A DNA stretch of 64,000 nt from Chamaecyparis obtusa (GCA_027943335.1 BSBK01001574.1:77501-141500), one strand, 5' to 3'. Positions 21,405 through 34,711 are shown, numbered from the stretch's first letter. A program made the numbers and translations. The notes: a model not told the origin generated them from the sequence alone.

Positions 21405-23572
21405 ATGCCATCCTCAAGTGAGGATGGTTCACAAAATAGAGTATCTAGATCAGAAGGTGGTCACTCTGAAGAAAGATTTTATGATACCCCTGAAGTTGCA
21501 TTTCAGGACAAGGGTCCTTTGCCTACAGGTCAAAATGAAGAAAACAGAGATGTTGGATTAGAGGTTGACTTGGATCTTGATGAAGATCAATTCAGAAAAG
21601 AACCCCTGAGACATAGGCAAGTCCATTTCCCATATCAAAAGCTTCTTGATATGGATGTGTCATCTAGTTTTGATGACATTATGGTAGATCCTAATGATTT
21701 GAGTGCACTGAGGTTGCAATTGGCAGAACAGGATGCCATACATAAAAGATTATAGGAGGAGAGAGAGGCTAAAAAGGTAAATACTTTGATAAAGAGGCAG
21801 TCTCTTATTAGAAAAATAAATGAAATGAAGGAGAGAAACAAAATTCTTGCTTCTACTCCTAAAATGTTGTAGCATGATGTGTTTGGTAATCTTGATGCCT
21901 TGAGGAGTGAGCAAGAATGCTTACTATAGAATCATGAATATGAAAATGAGGGCCCTGTGGTTAGACAAGTGCAAAGTTATGTCCCTTTGCCTAAAGATAA
22001 AGATGGGCATAGGATTACCAGGCCTGCTGTTATCATAAATGAGAAAGGAAAGAAGAAGATGGTGGGTGACCAAGCAAGAAAATCAGTGAAAATACCAGGG
22101 ATCCCACCACCTGATTCAAATAAGGACACTAAAATTGAGAGAAGGAGAAAAGAAGATGAGGACCTTGCAAGAGAATTAGAGAGAGCTAAGGTTGACGTTG
22201 TCATTGCAGAAAAGAAAAGGAAGATCCAATTTTTGTGGGCTTCTTCAACTAATGCTCTTGGCCCATCTGCTACTGAACTAGGTATGCCATCTATGACTAC
22301 TGCTATTCCACTTAGTAATGCTACTGGTTCTTTTCCTTCTACATTTGCTAGGATAGGTGTAGATCCTAGGCAACAGTCAAATACACAGATAAATGTAGAT
22401 GCTAATGTTGATCCTAGGGTTAACACTAGTTCGAGCTTTCAAAGAAGACCTATGCAATTAGAAGGCTAAAGGCAAATAAGTTTTGATGGAATTCTTGGCT
22501 ATCGAAATGCTTTTCCAAGTGATATTAGAGATAAGGTACCTAAGTTTGCTGGTAATAATGCTATTAGTTGTGAAGAGCATCTTAGGTTATTTGTTGATAT
22601 GCTTAATGATTATGAGGTAGAGCATGAGGATGTAGTCATGAAATTGTTTGTTCAATCTCTAATGGAGGATGCTAGAGATTGGTTTAAGAGGCTTCCTGAT
22701 AAGTGTATTGATACTTGGGACTCTTTTGAGAAATGTTTCAAAGAGCAGTATGGTGATAGGCCTAATGCTAGCTTCATGTTGAATAAATTCAATAGCATAA
22801 GGAAAAATCAAAATGAGTCTGCAGCTGAGTTCAACATGAGATTTTAGAAAGGTATGCACAAGTTGTTCCAAGTCATATGGTTGGATGACAATGTCTGTTT
22901 GACCACATACCTCAATGCATTTGATGGGAAGATGGGATATTTATTGAGGGATAAAGAACCAAGAACTCTTAGGGATGCTTTTAGGATTGCTGTCAATATT
23001 GAGAACAACATGAAAATATCAGGAAAATTGGGTGGAAAGAGAGATGACCCAAAGTTGTTTGGGGACAGGAAATATAAAAAAGAAAATGATAAGAATGTTG
23101 GATCTAGGAGGCAAGAAGAAGATAAGTTGGATAAGGTGCTTAATGCATTGAAGGATTTGAAGGCACCTGCAAGTAGGAACATTAGTGCTCCTACCAATGA
23201 AAGGCCTCAGTTCAACAACAATTTCAGTAAGTAGAATAGATTGCAGAATTACCCCTACAACACCCAATGGAAGGATGGAAAGCCTATTGTCCCTATTGCA
23301 AGAGGAAATAATGACAGAGGTGTCCCTAACCCTCTACATAAAGCTTCAATAAATGTCATGGAGAATGTACCTTGGTGTGTTGCATGCCAGTCCCCTCATT
23401 CTGCAGAGCATTATGTGGTTGCACAATCTATGGTTGCAAATCAAGATTGTGGCAATGAGGAGATAGAACAAGAAGAACAGGATGATGTTGGTTGCAACAT
23501 GGCTTTTTCATGTCTAGGATATGAAGATGATTCTGATTTTGATGAAGAGGCAGATGTAAATGTGAAGACATA
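21405..23572 (+). pseudogene. Gag of Tat-like element C
   Basis: One frame, interrupted by single stops (at 21753, 21870, 21927, 22467, 22845 and near 23235), mostly TAG at former CAG-like codons. The N-terminal part is acidic, then basic and coiled-coil-like (about 21950-22230). The retrotransposon gag core is at about 22530-22870 (LFVQSLMEDARDWFKRLPDK, then a YGDRP segment). A Cys/His segment, CVACQSPHSAEH, lies at about 23380 instead of a typical CCHC knuckle, followed by a very acidic tail. The true start could be ATG 21266, which would need a frameshift before 21405. The pol frame begins after the stop at 23570, near a run of T. Confidence 0.8.
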
Positions 23573-23604
23573 ATCAAGCCCTTTTTCATCAAGAGGTTTT
23601 TTTT

Positions 23605-26600
23605 GATGGTGAGTGCATTGATCAAAAAATATGTAACATGAACTCTTCTCCCAAGCTAGTAAATTTGAGAAGACCTTCTAGAGAAGAGATGGAGAGGATT
23701 ACTGTAGAAATGATTGCCCAGGTGAAAACTAAAGGCATGGTGGCAAGGAACATAAATGAGAAAGCTGCAAGAATATTTATAAAGAGTACCAACTTTGGAG
23801 AACCTAATGAGAACAAATCAAAGGTTGATCACATGGTGAAATTAAAGAATGTAAAAAGTAAACATTGTGAGCCTAGGGGAGTTGGAATTGAAAAGATCTC
23901 TTGTGAGATTGAGAAGCCAGTTAACACAATGGCTAGGGTTGAAAAAGTGAAGGTGGTTAGTACACCTAATGTGTCAGACAAGCAAAAGGATGTTAAGGCA
24001 GTGCAGATTGAGATTCTTGCTTCTACCCCTATTGACATGTTATCTGTGTTGTCACAAATTATAGTTAAGGTTCCATTGTCAGAATTGTTGAGGATCCCTG
24101 AACATAAAGATAAAGCTATTGCATGGGTTGGTAATACTCACAAAAATGATACTTCATGCAATGGATCTTAGGATAAAGCCTTGAAGGATGTTGCTACTTA
24201 GGGAATTGTGTCTCAAATTCCTCCAATATATTTGGATAGTTTTGTCAATGCCATCTTTGAAAATATTGACCCATCCTTCTTAAGTGTTCTTGTGAATGGG
24301 ATGAAATTAATAAATTGTATGATTGATAGTGGTGCCTCTAATACTGTCATGCCTTTCAAAATTATGGAGATGTTGGGCCTTAAAGTTGATACAGTGCAGG
24401 GTAGGTGTTGTGCAATGGATCAGAGGGAGGTACTAGTTATTGGGACTATCAATGCAATGCCATATAGGTTGGCAGCATATCTAGAGAAAGAGCTATCAAT
24501 GAGTGTTTTAGTGGTGGATATCCCCCCTCATTATGGGATGTTTCTATCCAGAAGATGGAGTGCTGCCATGGGTGGAAGTTTATAGTGTGATTTGTCCTAT
24601 GCAAATTTCAAGATTGATGATTAGTTTGTCAAGATTGAACGAGAGCCAAGAGTATGCCACATGATTGAGAGAAACATAGATAATGAAACTAATTGTTTTG
24701 TGGAGATTGATGTAAATGCTTTTAGGGCAGAGATCCCTGTATTTGAAAATGGGCTTGTTTTGTCACCTATTTCTACTAAGGTAGGTGCTGACTCTGTGGA
24801 GGGTGATTTGTGGGCCATGTACTTTGATGGTGCAAACTACAAAGATGGTGCAGGAGTAGGTATTTTACTTATTTCTCCTGATGGAAACACCTACAAGTTC
24901 TCTTTCACATTGAATTTCTTTTGTACCAACAATATAGCAGAATATGAGGCCTTGTTGTTAGGACTGAGGTTGGCACAAAAGCATGGTATAAAATGCATAA
25001 GTGTTATTGGTGATTCTGAGTTGGTGGTGTCCCAAGTCAGGTCAGTGTATGCTTCCAAGAATAGAAGGTTGAAACAATATAGGAATGCAGTGTGGGATTT
25101 GATTGAACATTTTGATGCCTTCAATATTGAGTGGAAGGATAGGAGTATCAACAAGATGGCTGACTTATTGGCCAATATTGCAATCAATCCTAATGATGTT
25201 ACATTTTCTAGTATTTCTAAAGTTGAAATTCAGGCTAGGCCTAGTATAGCAGATAATATTGAGAATTGGCAAGGTTTTGATGATGATAATGATATTTTGA
25301 AGTTTATGGATTGCAAGGATCAGTATCATGGTCAGGAACTTGATTGTTTAGCCTTGGTTGAGTCAATAGAAGGAAGGCAGGTTGTCTTAGGCAACGAGGT
25401 CATTCAGCTTAGAACTAACAAGGTGCCCAAGGGGCTTGTTGTTTTGGAGACTGTCTTTGACAACCAAGATAGAGTTCAAAAGAATATCAAAGGAGAAGAT
25501 CATGCTGATCTTGAGGAGATAAATCTTGGATCACATGAGGCACCTAAGAAAGTGTACATTGGTAGAGATATATCTCAAAAGGTAAGGAGACCTTTGATTG
25601 AATTATTGAGGAAATTTAGGCATGTTTTTGCATGGTCATATGATGACCTAAAGGTTTATAAAGAGGATTTATTTCAGCATGTGATCCCATTAAGAGAAGA
25701 TGCTAAACCTTTCCGGCAAAAGCAAAGGCCTATAAATCCTACTTTGGCACCCAAGATGCAAGAAGAATTAATGAAGTTGTGAGATGCTAGCATTATCAAG
25801 CCTATAAGGCATTCTTCTTGGGTGTCAAATCTTGTTCCTGTAAGAAAAAAGAATGGTGACATCAGGCTTTGTGTGGACTTCAGAAATTTGAACATCAGCT
25901 CATTGAAAGATAACTATTGTTTGCCCAATATGGAGGCTATGTTGCAGAGAGTAACCAAATCAGAATTGATGTCAATGATGGATGGTTTCTCTGGCTACAA
26001 TCAGGTCATTGTTAAGGAATCAGAACAATTCAAGACAACCTTTACAACACCTTGGGGAACATATGTTTATGTGAGAATGCCTTTTTGTCTCACAAATGCT
26101 GGTGTTACTTTTCAGAGGGCAATGGATGTTGCCTTTTCAGATTTCATTAATGATTTCCTTGTTGTGTATCAGGATGATTTGACTACCTATTCCAAGAAGG
26201 AAGAGGACCATTGTCCTCATTTAGAGAAAATATTTATGAGGGCCTTGGAATTTAGCATTTCATTAAACCCAAGGAAATGTGCTTTTGGTGTCACAGAAGG
26301 TAAGTTGCTTGGCCACTTAGTTGGGAAACAAGGAGTGAGAATTGAACTAGAGAGGGTAGCAGCAATTGATAAAATTTAGAGGCTAAAGAATGTTAAAGGG
26401 ATTCAATCTTTCTTTGGTCAGGTCAATTTTCTAAGGAGGTTTGTGACAAACTTTGCAGAGGTTACTAGACCTATTTCCAAGATGTTGAAGAAGGGATCTG
26501 TAATCAATTGGGAGGGTGAGCCTGATGAGGCTTTCAAAAATATCAAGTAGGCTATCAAAGATGCACTAGTGCTAAAGGCACCTAATTATAATGTCCCAAT

Positions 26601-27090
26601 GCATATCTCTTCTTTTGCATCCTTTCACACCGTTGCTGCAATTTTGCTACAAAAGAATAAGGATGGTTTTGAGTAGCCTATTGCATTTTTCAATAAACCT
26701 TTGCAAGCTACAGAATTGAAATATGATATAAATGAAAAATAGGCTTATGCACTTGTGAAGGCAATTAAGGCTTTTAGGTGTTACTTGATGGGAGTAGTTG
26801 TGATTGCTTTTGTGCCAAGTGCAGTTGTGAAGGATATTTTCTCACAGCAGGAGGTGTCTGGAAGAAGATGTAGATGGATCAATAGGATTTAGGAATTTAA
26901 TGTTGAGATCCAGATCACTAAATTGGTTAGAGGATAGGGATTGGAAAAGTTGATGGCTCAATCCAATCTAGATGCAAACCAGGTAAATTATTCTAAAATT
27001 GACTATACATGTGATATGGATGATTGTATTTGGTATCAGGATATTATTTACTATTTGAGAAACATGAGATATCCAGATAGTATGAATGAT
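23605..27090 (+). pseudogene. Element C Pol: protease, archaeal-type RNase H, RT, RNase H
   Basis: One frame with occasional stops. Protease is at about 24290-24540 (MIDSGASNTVMP, catalytic Asp at 24325). An archaeal-type RNase H is at about 24805-25190 with FDGA, NIAEYEALLLGL, GDSELVVSQV and NKMADLLAN, keeping the D, E, D, D set. RT spans about 25540-26400 (RLCVDFRNLN, MPFCLTNAG) with YQDD at 26167-26178 as the catalytic motif. A retroviral-type RNase H follows at about 26540-26980, but its first Asp segment reads SSFASFHTVAAILLQ, so the catalytic residue appears lost. The order archaeal RNase H before RT is notable. The DED-type metal site of the archaeal domain looks intact, so it could have supplied the activity in an ancestor. 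Confidence 0.85.
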
Positions 27091-28286
27091 AATCAAAAGA
27101 GGACATTGAAGTTATAGGCCATCAAGTATGTAATTGCGAAATGTAAGTTGTATAGAAAAAATTTGGATTACATACTATTGAAATGTGTAGACGAGGATCA
27201 GGCTAATCTATTATTGAAGGAGATGCATGAGGGAGTTTGTGGTGGACATTATATGGGTAAAACAACTGCTCATAAGATCTTAAGAGTAGGATTTTGGTGG
27301 CCCACAATCTTTAGGGATGCAGAATAGTTGGTAAGGAGATGTGATGCTTGTCAAAGGTTCTCTGGTAAGCTTAAATTTTCAGGTAATGTACCATTACAAC
27401 CAGTAGAAGTTCAGGCTGCTTTCCAGCAGTGGGGAGTTGATTTCATAGGGAGATACCAAACAAGTCAAGTGGACGACACTCATGGATCTTAGTTGCCACT
27501 GATTATTTTACAAAGTGGGTAGAAGTTGTACCTACAAGGAATGCAACTAGCAAGGTGATAATTGATTTTTTGATGAATAATATTATTACAAGGTTTGGGT
27601 GCCCTGAGAGGATAGTGAGTGACAATGCTATGTGCTTCAGGTCTACTGAATATAAGGACTTTTGCAAAGGTTTGAGAATTTAGATTTCTAATTCCTCACC
27701 TTATCATCCGCAAGGAAATGGTCAGGCAAAATCTACTAATAAGGGCTTGACTAAAATCTTGAAGAGGATTCTGGAGAATAATAAGAGGGCATGGAATTCA
27801 AATCTTCCATTAGCTCTATGGGCTAATAGGGTAACTATGAAGAAGGCAATTGGTTGTGCACCATTTGACTTGGTATATGGAATTCATGCTAGAATGCCTC
27901 AAAATAATTTGTTGGAGATGTACAAGTTTGTGCAGTTGTATGATGATGACATTGATGATGAAATGTAGTTGATAATTGAGGACCTCATTAGGTTGGATGA
28001 AACTAGAAGAGAATCAGTTGCAAGGAATGCCAAATTGCAGTTACAGGTTAAGAATCTATATGATAAAAAGACTGTTGACAGAAAGTTTGAACCTAGTGAT
28101 TTGGTGTTAGTTTGGAATGCTAGATTGGAGGATAAGGGGAAGCATGGTAAATTTGATCCCATCTGGTTAGGGCCATATCTGATTCATGAGAAATGGGGCC
28201 AAGATTCTTACATCATCAAGGGTTTTAATGGTGATATTCAAGACTTGCCAGTTCATGGACAATTCTTGAAGCAGTACTTCATTTGA
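27091..28286 (+). pseudogene. Element C integrase
   Basis: The zinc-finger part (about 27220-27360) has HEGVCGGHYMGKTTAHK and CDACQRF. The catalytic core follows with WGVDFIG (first Asp). After a -1 frameshift near 27447 the core continues with VSDNAMCF and NGQAKSTNK, where Glu of the DDE triad appears as Lys or Ala by simple reading. The C-terminal domain (about 27970-28286) contains KFEPSDLVLVWN and FDPIWLGPYLI, ending in the stop after GQFLKQYFI. It would insert the cDNA into the genome; it is inactive here. Confidence 0.8.
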
Positions 28287-28523
28287 GGTACTCTATTTTC
28301 CATGAACAGTAGTTAGGGTTGTACATCTTGTAAATTCTTGTATATAGGTTGCTTGCCCCTACCCTATTTTTCCTTGGTCTGTTAGTTTTTGGTCCTGTTG
28401 CTTGGTCTTGCCCTACTTGTTCCTTTCTCTCTGCAACTTTGTCCTATGGTATGGTCCACTTTTACCAGTGATTCTAAGTCCTTGCTATGCCTGCAGGAGG
28501 CATACATCCCCAGACAGAGCCAC
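28287..28523 (+). other. 3' untranslated stretch of element C
   Basis: Pyrimidine-rich leader to the right LTR. No clear polypurine tract touches the LTR; the nearest purine-rich strings are GGAGG at 28496 and GACAGAG at 28512. Confidence 0.4.
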
Positions 28524-31500
28524 TGTTAGGCCTTTTTTTGGTCATTGCAAAATCTTGTGATGATTGGCCTATTTCGTGAAATGTTTTTGTTTTGCTATCC
28601 TATCGTGCCTGCAATCTCAGTCTTGACTTGTGATGAAAATCCACTTGGTTTTATGGTGTGCACTCCTACCTTATGCTCTTTGTGTGTCACCTTGCTTCAG
28701 CCCAAGTCGCGTCTACTAATGTGCAAAACCCAGTAAGATTTTCGAGTTTCAAGATCCGTGGGAAGCATTTTTAAAGTTCTACCTCAGTGTCGAAAACCCA
28801 CAGTGTTTTCAAAAACCTGTGATGTTTTTAGCTTCCTTGCTATCTTTCGGTCTGTTGAAAATTCTTGTGTGTTTTTTATCTTTTTCTGAAAACTTGCGTT
28901 GTTTTCAACCCTTTGCCTTCAAGATTTGTGCACTTGTCTTATGGTGCCAAAAACTTTGTGTGTTTTTGACATTCCCTTTACTATGCAAGCCCGATGTGGA
29001 TGGTGGGTCTAGTCTCTTCCTGATTGGTTGTTGCATGGCCCATGTCAAACTTTTCTAACATGCGATCATGCAACCACTTCCCACCTAGCTGTGCGGGTCC
29101 TAGTTCTTATTCGGCTGCCTAGAAATTTTCTTTACTTTAGTGCACAGGTGCGAAGTCTTTGCAGGGTGTTAGTCATACTTTCTCCAAGTCTCTTGGTGGT
29201 TACATCTTCTATCCAATGACCAAGTGACTGTGTAGTCACATGGTCTCTTCATTCCTGGCGGTTAGTAGCTGACATCTCATGACTTGGCAGATGGTTAGTC
29301 GTGTAGTCATTATATGCTTGGCGGTTTGTCTCTTCTTCTGCTTCCTACACGGTTAAAGTTCAGACAGGATCGATGGTTGCCGCAAGTTCACATGGTGAAG
29401 ATGCCCAAAGTTTATTTCTTGTGCTTTCATGACAACCATCTAATCCTCCGAAGGGATGAGGCTTCTTTGGTGTGGTCCCGATGGTAGACATGTGGCAGCT
29501 TGTGATTGCCTGTCGCATGCTCGCATAGCCTAGTTTTTGGCTATGCGATCATGCCATTGATTGACATGTGTTTGTGGTAGTGTGTTGGCGTTATGGTAGG
29601 TGGGCCCATTAGCTTTTTTTGCAGAGATGGTGATGAGTTGGTTTGTGTTAGAGGGGCCCGTAGTGAAAGACTTTTAATCAACGGTCAGCGTATAATCTCA
29701 AGGAATATTCTTGGCCTTTGAGATCATGTGCCATCTGTCAATTTTATTCCATCTTGCCAGGTTTTCTATTGTCTCCAGTGGGTCTGGTGTGACATGTCTG
29801 GGTAGGTGGAGGTTTCTTATTGGTTGACATGGATGTGCTCAAGTGTTGGGTCATTGTCGGAGGGGTCTATGACAAGGAGGGATCCTACAGCTGGTGTAAG
29901 TTCTCATGGGATTTGTTAGAGCCATGAGATCTTACGCCAGCTATTCATTTTCAAAAGCTCATGGAAGGTGGGTCCTGTGTCAATATGACAGAGCCTAGAT
30001 CAGTGAATGGTGTGATGACATGTGGCATCAAGCAGGCCCAGGTGGGGTCTTTCGGTTGGTCTGAGGTGGTGATGTGGCTTGTTAGTGGGCCTGTTGTCTT
30101 TTGTTGAGGAGGTGCATGTTTTGCATTAGTGGGGGGTGGTGACATGGTGCCAACATGGAGGCTTGTCACATGTTCACATAGCCAATTTTTTGGGCTATGT
30201 GATCATGTGACCACTAATGGCATCATGGTTGCAGAGTTATTAAGTGGGGCCACTAGGTTTCTAAAGTGGTTAAAGGGCTGACAGATCTTGTGGCCATCGT
30301 ATCACCACTGGGGTAAGGTGCAAGGAAGTTAACTTAGTGGTCTAACAATAGTCGTCGATGCTATCTAAGGTGAAGTGAAGATCTGAAGCCCGCAAAAACT
30401 AAGAGGATCAACGGCCATGACTTAAAGCTGGATTAAATTTCAAATCATGATCGCTGATGAGCTGGGTGCCAAAAATGTAGTTGTTTGTATTCAAATTCAA
30501 ATTTTTTGAGGGTTTCCAGTGACTAGAAATGACTGGTTTTCAATGTAGAACCAACCCTATTTGGTGAGAAGTGATTGGTTGTTGTTTGCAGTGTGGTCCA
30601 GGGTCTATACGGTTAATTGTAGAGGTTGATTTGGTACCTAGTGAAGGACTTTCTTGGCTCGAGGTGTATTTGCAGTAAATTTTTTGACCATTTCTAGCAG
30701 GTTGGGTGGTTGAAACCCTAACCCTAGTCATCTGTAGCTTGTTGCATATTTTCAAGATGACTAGGGGGTATAAGTTGTAGATTTTTGGTTTTTGCAAGGG
30801 TTCCAAAACATTGTTGTTTTTTGGTCCTTGGTTCTTAACTATAATATACTTATAGAACTCTGGTTTTGTGACTTCTCTTGTCTTGGTGTCATTCTAATTG
30901 TATGATGATTCTGGACGTGTTAATGAAAATGTCATTGAATCCCAATCTTGTATCTTGTGTATGTCTTCTTGCTTATCTCTGAGTTCATATATGTTAATAT
31001 CACAAAGTGTGTTAATGTATGGTAAATAAAGAGTATTTTGAATTCATCTCTGAGTTTCTAACAAAGTTAGGATTAAAGCCTTTTAGGTGAATTTAGTGAG
31101 TTTATAGCCAGGTATAGAATTTGATGTCCTTGTGCTTGAGGGAAAGAGGTAATAGGTAAAGCACTTACTCTAGTTTCCATTATGTTTGATTTGAGGTATT
31201 TAGTTGAGGTATACAGTTAGGTGATTCTTAGCCTTGGGATAAGGCATTGGTCTTTCCTCTTGAGGGATGCATGGTTAACAACCACAAACACAAACATCAT
31301 TTGATAAACCTTTATCAATTCTATATGAGATATAGTGGAATATTGTTTTAGACTCATTTAGAGAAGTGAGCCAAGGGTACACCCGCCTGAGCATTGAAGC
31401 TTAAAGAGTAGAAAGATCCTTTGATCCTTGTCAATTGGCCCTCTTCCTTGTGGACTTTGGAGTTGTGATAGAGTCGGGATTTTATTTATATTGTCCATCA

Positions 31501-31550
31501 AAGTGTAAATCTACAAGTTCAAGATCAAAGGGAATAATCCACAACCAACA
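28524..31550 (+). repeat. 3' LTR of element C
   Basis: About 3027 bp, paired with 18037-21079. Differences are scattered, largely C/T and G/A. The hairpin at 29513-29556 corresponds to 19042-19085. Confidence 0.92.
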
Positions 31551-31555
31551 CCTTC

Positions 31556-34426
31556 TTCCTGTGCATATCCCTTGCATACCAATCTCACTTTATTTCTTGT
31601 CAATTTACCATTTTTATTTAGTTTGTTTCTGAATATCCATTTAGTATCGATAACATTCTTATCTTTAGGTCGGGGTACTAAGGACCAAGTTTTGTTTTTC
31701 TCTATTTGTTCTATTTCCAATTTCATTGCATTAACCCATTCTTAATTTTCTAATGCAACTTTCACATTCTTTGGTTCAAATTCATAAACTAGACATGTAC
31801 CTTGTCTTGTTTTTCTTCTTGTCTACATTCTAGCTTGTCTCTCTCCAATAATTTGTGTCTCAAGATGATGTCTTCTGACAAAACTAGCTAGTACTTGGTT
31901 TCTTCTTTCTTGTTCATCCTGTGCAGGTTCATGTGCTTGCTTGGTAGTACCATCTTGTTTGTCAGTTTCCCTTTCCTGTTCCTCGGGGTTATTTTCCTAT
32001 TGACCGGTTATCACAAGTTGCAACTTTGGTAGATAATCAAGAAGTTCAATGTAAGTGAATCTACCATAGTCTTTCGGTTCCTTTCTTTCTTCTGTGTTCT
32101 TTTCATTAAACTCATCAACATGAACATTATTACTTTCAATCTTCTTATTTGTAACCCTATTCAGACATTTGTATGCTTTACTCTTTGTAGAATATCCTAA
32201 GAATATTCCTTCATCACCTTTAGAATCAAATTGCCCATTTCTCTCATCTTTCAGAATAAAACATTTCCTTCCAAAAATCCTGAAATAACTTATAGTAAGT
32301 TTGTGTCCAAACCATAGCTCATAAGATGTCTTGTTGGTGTCCTTCTTTAGTTGTACTCAATTAAGCACATATACAGTTGTACTGATAGCTTCTCTCCAAT
32401 ATGTCTGAGCAACATTCTTTTTTATCATCAGTGTTCTAGCATAGTCAATGATTGACCTATTCCTTCTCTCAACAATCCCATTCTACTGAGGTGTTCTCAG
32501 TGTGGAGACCTATCTCTTAATACCATGCTTATTATAGAAATTAGTAAATTTATCAAAGATAAATTCACCTCCTCTCTCAGATCTTAAGCACTTAATTTCT
32601 TTACCAGTCTCTTTTTCTACCTTTTCCTTATACCACTTAAACATCTTAACTACTTCAGATTTCTCTTTCAAGAACATAATAGTCATCAATCTAGTATAGT
32701 CATCAACAAAAAGAATAAAATATCTATCACCATAATAGCTCTGAGTTCTCATAGGACCACATAGGTTGGTATGAACCAACTCAAGTATCTTCTTTGTTGA
32801 GTAGTCTTTTCTCTTAAAACTAGACTTAGTGATCTTACCTTTCTATTATTTATGGCACATAGCATGATCCGATTTTGACAAGTTAGGAAACCCTCTAACT
32901 CTTTCCTTCTTACTAATCTTGATCATGTTATCAAAATTAACATGACATAACCTCTTATGCCACAACCATGCATCTTCATCCTTCATTAATAAACAAGAAG
33001 ACTGATCAATATTAAGATAAAATATATTACCTCTAGATTGTGTATTGGTTTCGACAAGTCTTCCTCCATTATCATAGATTCTTACCTTTCCTCTCTCAAA
33101 AGCAAGTCAGTGGCCTAAGTTATTCACTTGTGCCACACTTAAAAAATTATAGTTTATTCCATCTACCCAATATGTATTTTCACATTTTATTCTATCATTA
33201 ATCATCGATGAACCTTTAACTCTCACCATACAAGGTGCATCATTTCCCATTCTAATAGATCCTCTATCATATTCACCAAGTAGATCAAATTTCCCTATAG
33301 CACTAGTCATATGATGTGTACATCCACTGTCTATGATCCATGTATCATTTTTGCTTACTTTAGAGATTAGTTTTGTTTCTTCATGTTTGTCTTCTTCCTT
33401 TGAATCATCTTTCATAGAAACAAATACTACTTCTACATCATCATCAGTGTCAAATTCATATTCAAATTCTTTAGCTATGTAACATACCTTTTCAACTTTG
33501 TCATAGCTATCTTGGTTATCTCTATTTTTGTGTCGGTAGCCTTTGTTGACTCTTCTCCCATAGCTTCCTTCGGATTGGTCCTTGGATCTATCATCATCTT
33601 TCTTATTCATACATCTAGCAATGATGTGGCCAACTTCTTTACAATTAAAACATGCTAAAGGTAACTTGCCTCTATAGCTTCCTTTATCTTTGGGAAATCT
33701 TCTAGCGATAAGAGCTTCAAGCTCACCAAGTTCATCATCGGTATTACTATCACTATCATTATTCTTATCATTCCTACTACTAGACTTACCAATATTCAAA
33801 GAGGACATGAAAGTGGATTCAATAGAAGGTACAACACCATTGTCAAAGTTATTCAATTCAAAGGTTGTAAGCTTACTGATCAGTGTATCAAGAGTAAGGT
33901 TAGATGTAGCTCTTGTTTCATGAATTACAGAGATCCTGATTGCATAAACTGGCAGCAAAGTTCTGAGAATCTTGATTATCACTATTCCATCATTAATAAC
34001 TCTATTGGATGCTCTAAAAGCATGTACTACTTTTAGTCTATTTGTGTATTGCACAATGTTCTCACCTTCTTTCATCTTCATATCATCAAATCAACCTCTT
34101 AGGCTTTCTACTCTATCTCTCTTAACATTCGCATCTCCACTGTATATTAGAGTTAGCTTGTCCCACATATTCTTAGCTGTATCACAACCCCTAATATCTT
34201 TAAATTCAGCATCAATACAAGCAGCAACAAGTTCCATCATAGTAATATTGTGTTCATGCTTGTCCTTCAGTTGACCACGAGTTAAGGGACTAGTGGTCAA
34301 TTCAATGTAGTCATTCTCCATCAGTTCTAGTGTAGAATTCTCAATTCTAGATATGTGCAAGTTCATCCAGCTTTGCCATACTATGAAGTTATCTTTGTTC
34401 AACTTTGGCACTTCCCTCTTATACAT
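31556..34426 (-). pseudogene. Copia B Gag, protease, integrase and RT start
   Basis: Begins with ATG at 34426 (MYKREVPKLNKDNFIVWQ), about 50 bases from the primer-binding site. The UBN2-like gag runs to about 33660. The CCHC knuckle CFNCKEVGHIIARC is at 33611-33652. Protease WIIDSGCTHHMT has its DSG at 33323-33331. Integrase core spans about 32330-32790 (GDRYFILFVDDYTR, LRSERGGEF, QNGIVERRN with stops). RT start KTWSLVPRPKD...NKVRLVCKGYA is at about 31565-31720, where element C enters. The whole gag-pol is one frame with about a dozen stops, e.g. one TGA near 34085 between gag blocks and one near 32508. Confidence 0.88.
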
Positions 34427-34476
34427 CCTGAGACCTTTTTGTTGGAGTCCTTAAAACTCTATTCTAAGAAACCGTA

Positions 34477-34488
34477 GCTCTGATACCA
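34477..34488 (-). other. Primer-binding site (initiator tRNA-Met), copia B
   Basis: TGGTATCAGAGC on the - strand, two bases from the LTR. Exact match to the plant consensus. Confidence 0.93.
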
Positions 34489-34490
34489 AT

Positions 34491-34711
34491 TGTTAGAATA
34501 ACTGGGAGGGGGGTGAATCAGTTATCTAGTCTCCTAACCAAAATGTATAATCCAAAACAATTCTTCAAACTTCTGCTACTCTGTAAACATAAAATACTTT
34601 CATTGTCTATGTTTTTACTGATTGCCAGTCTAAACTTTATAATAGTTACCAATCAAATCTAACATGTAATATGCAAAGTATGATAACAAACAAATATCAC
34701 AATCAACACAT
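34491..34711 (-). repeat. 5' LTR of copia B, outer part 1
   Basis: Starts TGTTAGAATAACT on the + strand and is broken by D at 34712. The five bases before the break (CACAT, 34707-34711) are repeated at 43794-43798. Continues at 43799. Confidence 0.92.

Larger units (their letters stand above)
18037..31550 (+). mobile_element. Tat/Ogre-like Ty3/gypsy element C
   Basis: A 13.5-kb element in the RT of B, flanked by perfect 5-bp duplication CCTTC (18032-18036 and 31551-31555). LTRs are about 3.04 kb (18037-21079) and 3.03 kb (28524-31550), beginning TGTTAGGCC and ending ...CAACA or ...CCACA. The binding site TGGCGACTCTGCTGGGGA resembles the tRNA-Arg-type site I recall for Ogre elements. Large size, long LTRs and an extra archaeal-type RNase H place it in the Tat lineage. 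Gag and pol are in different frames and both carry stops. Confidence 0.93.
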
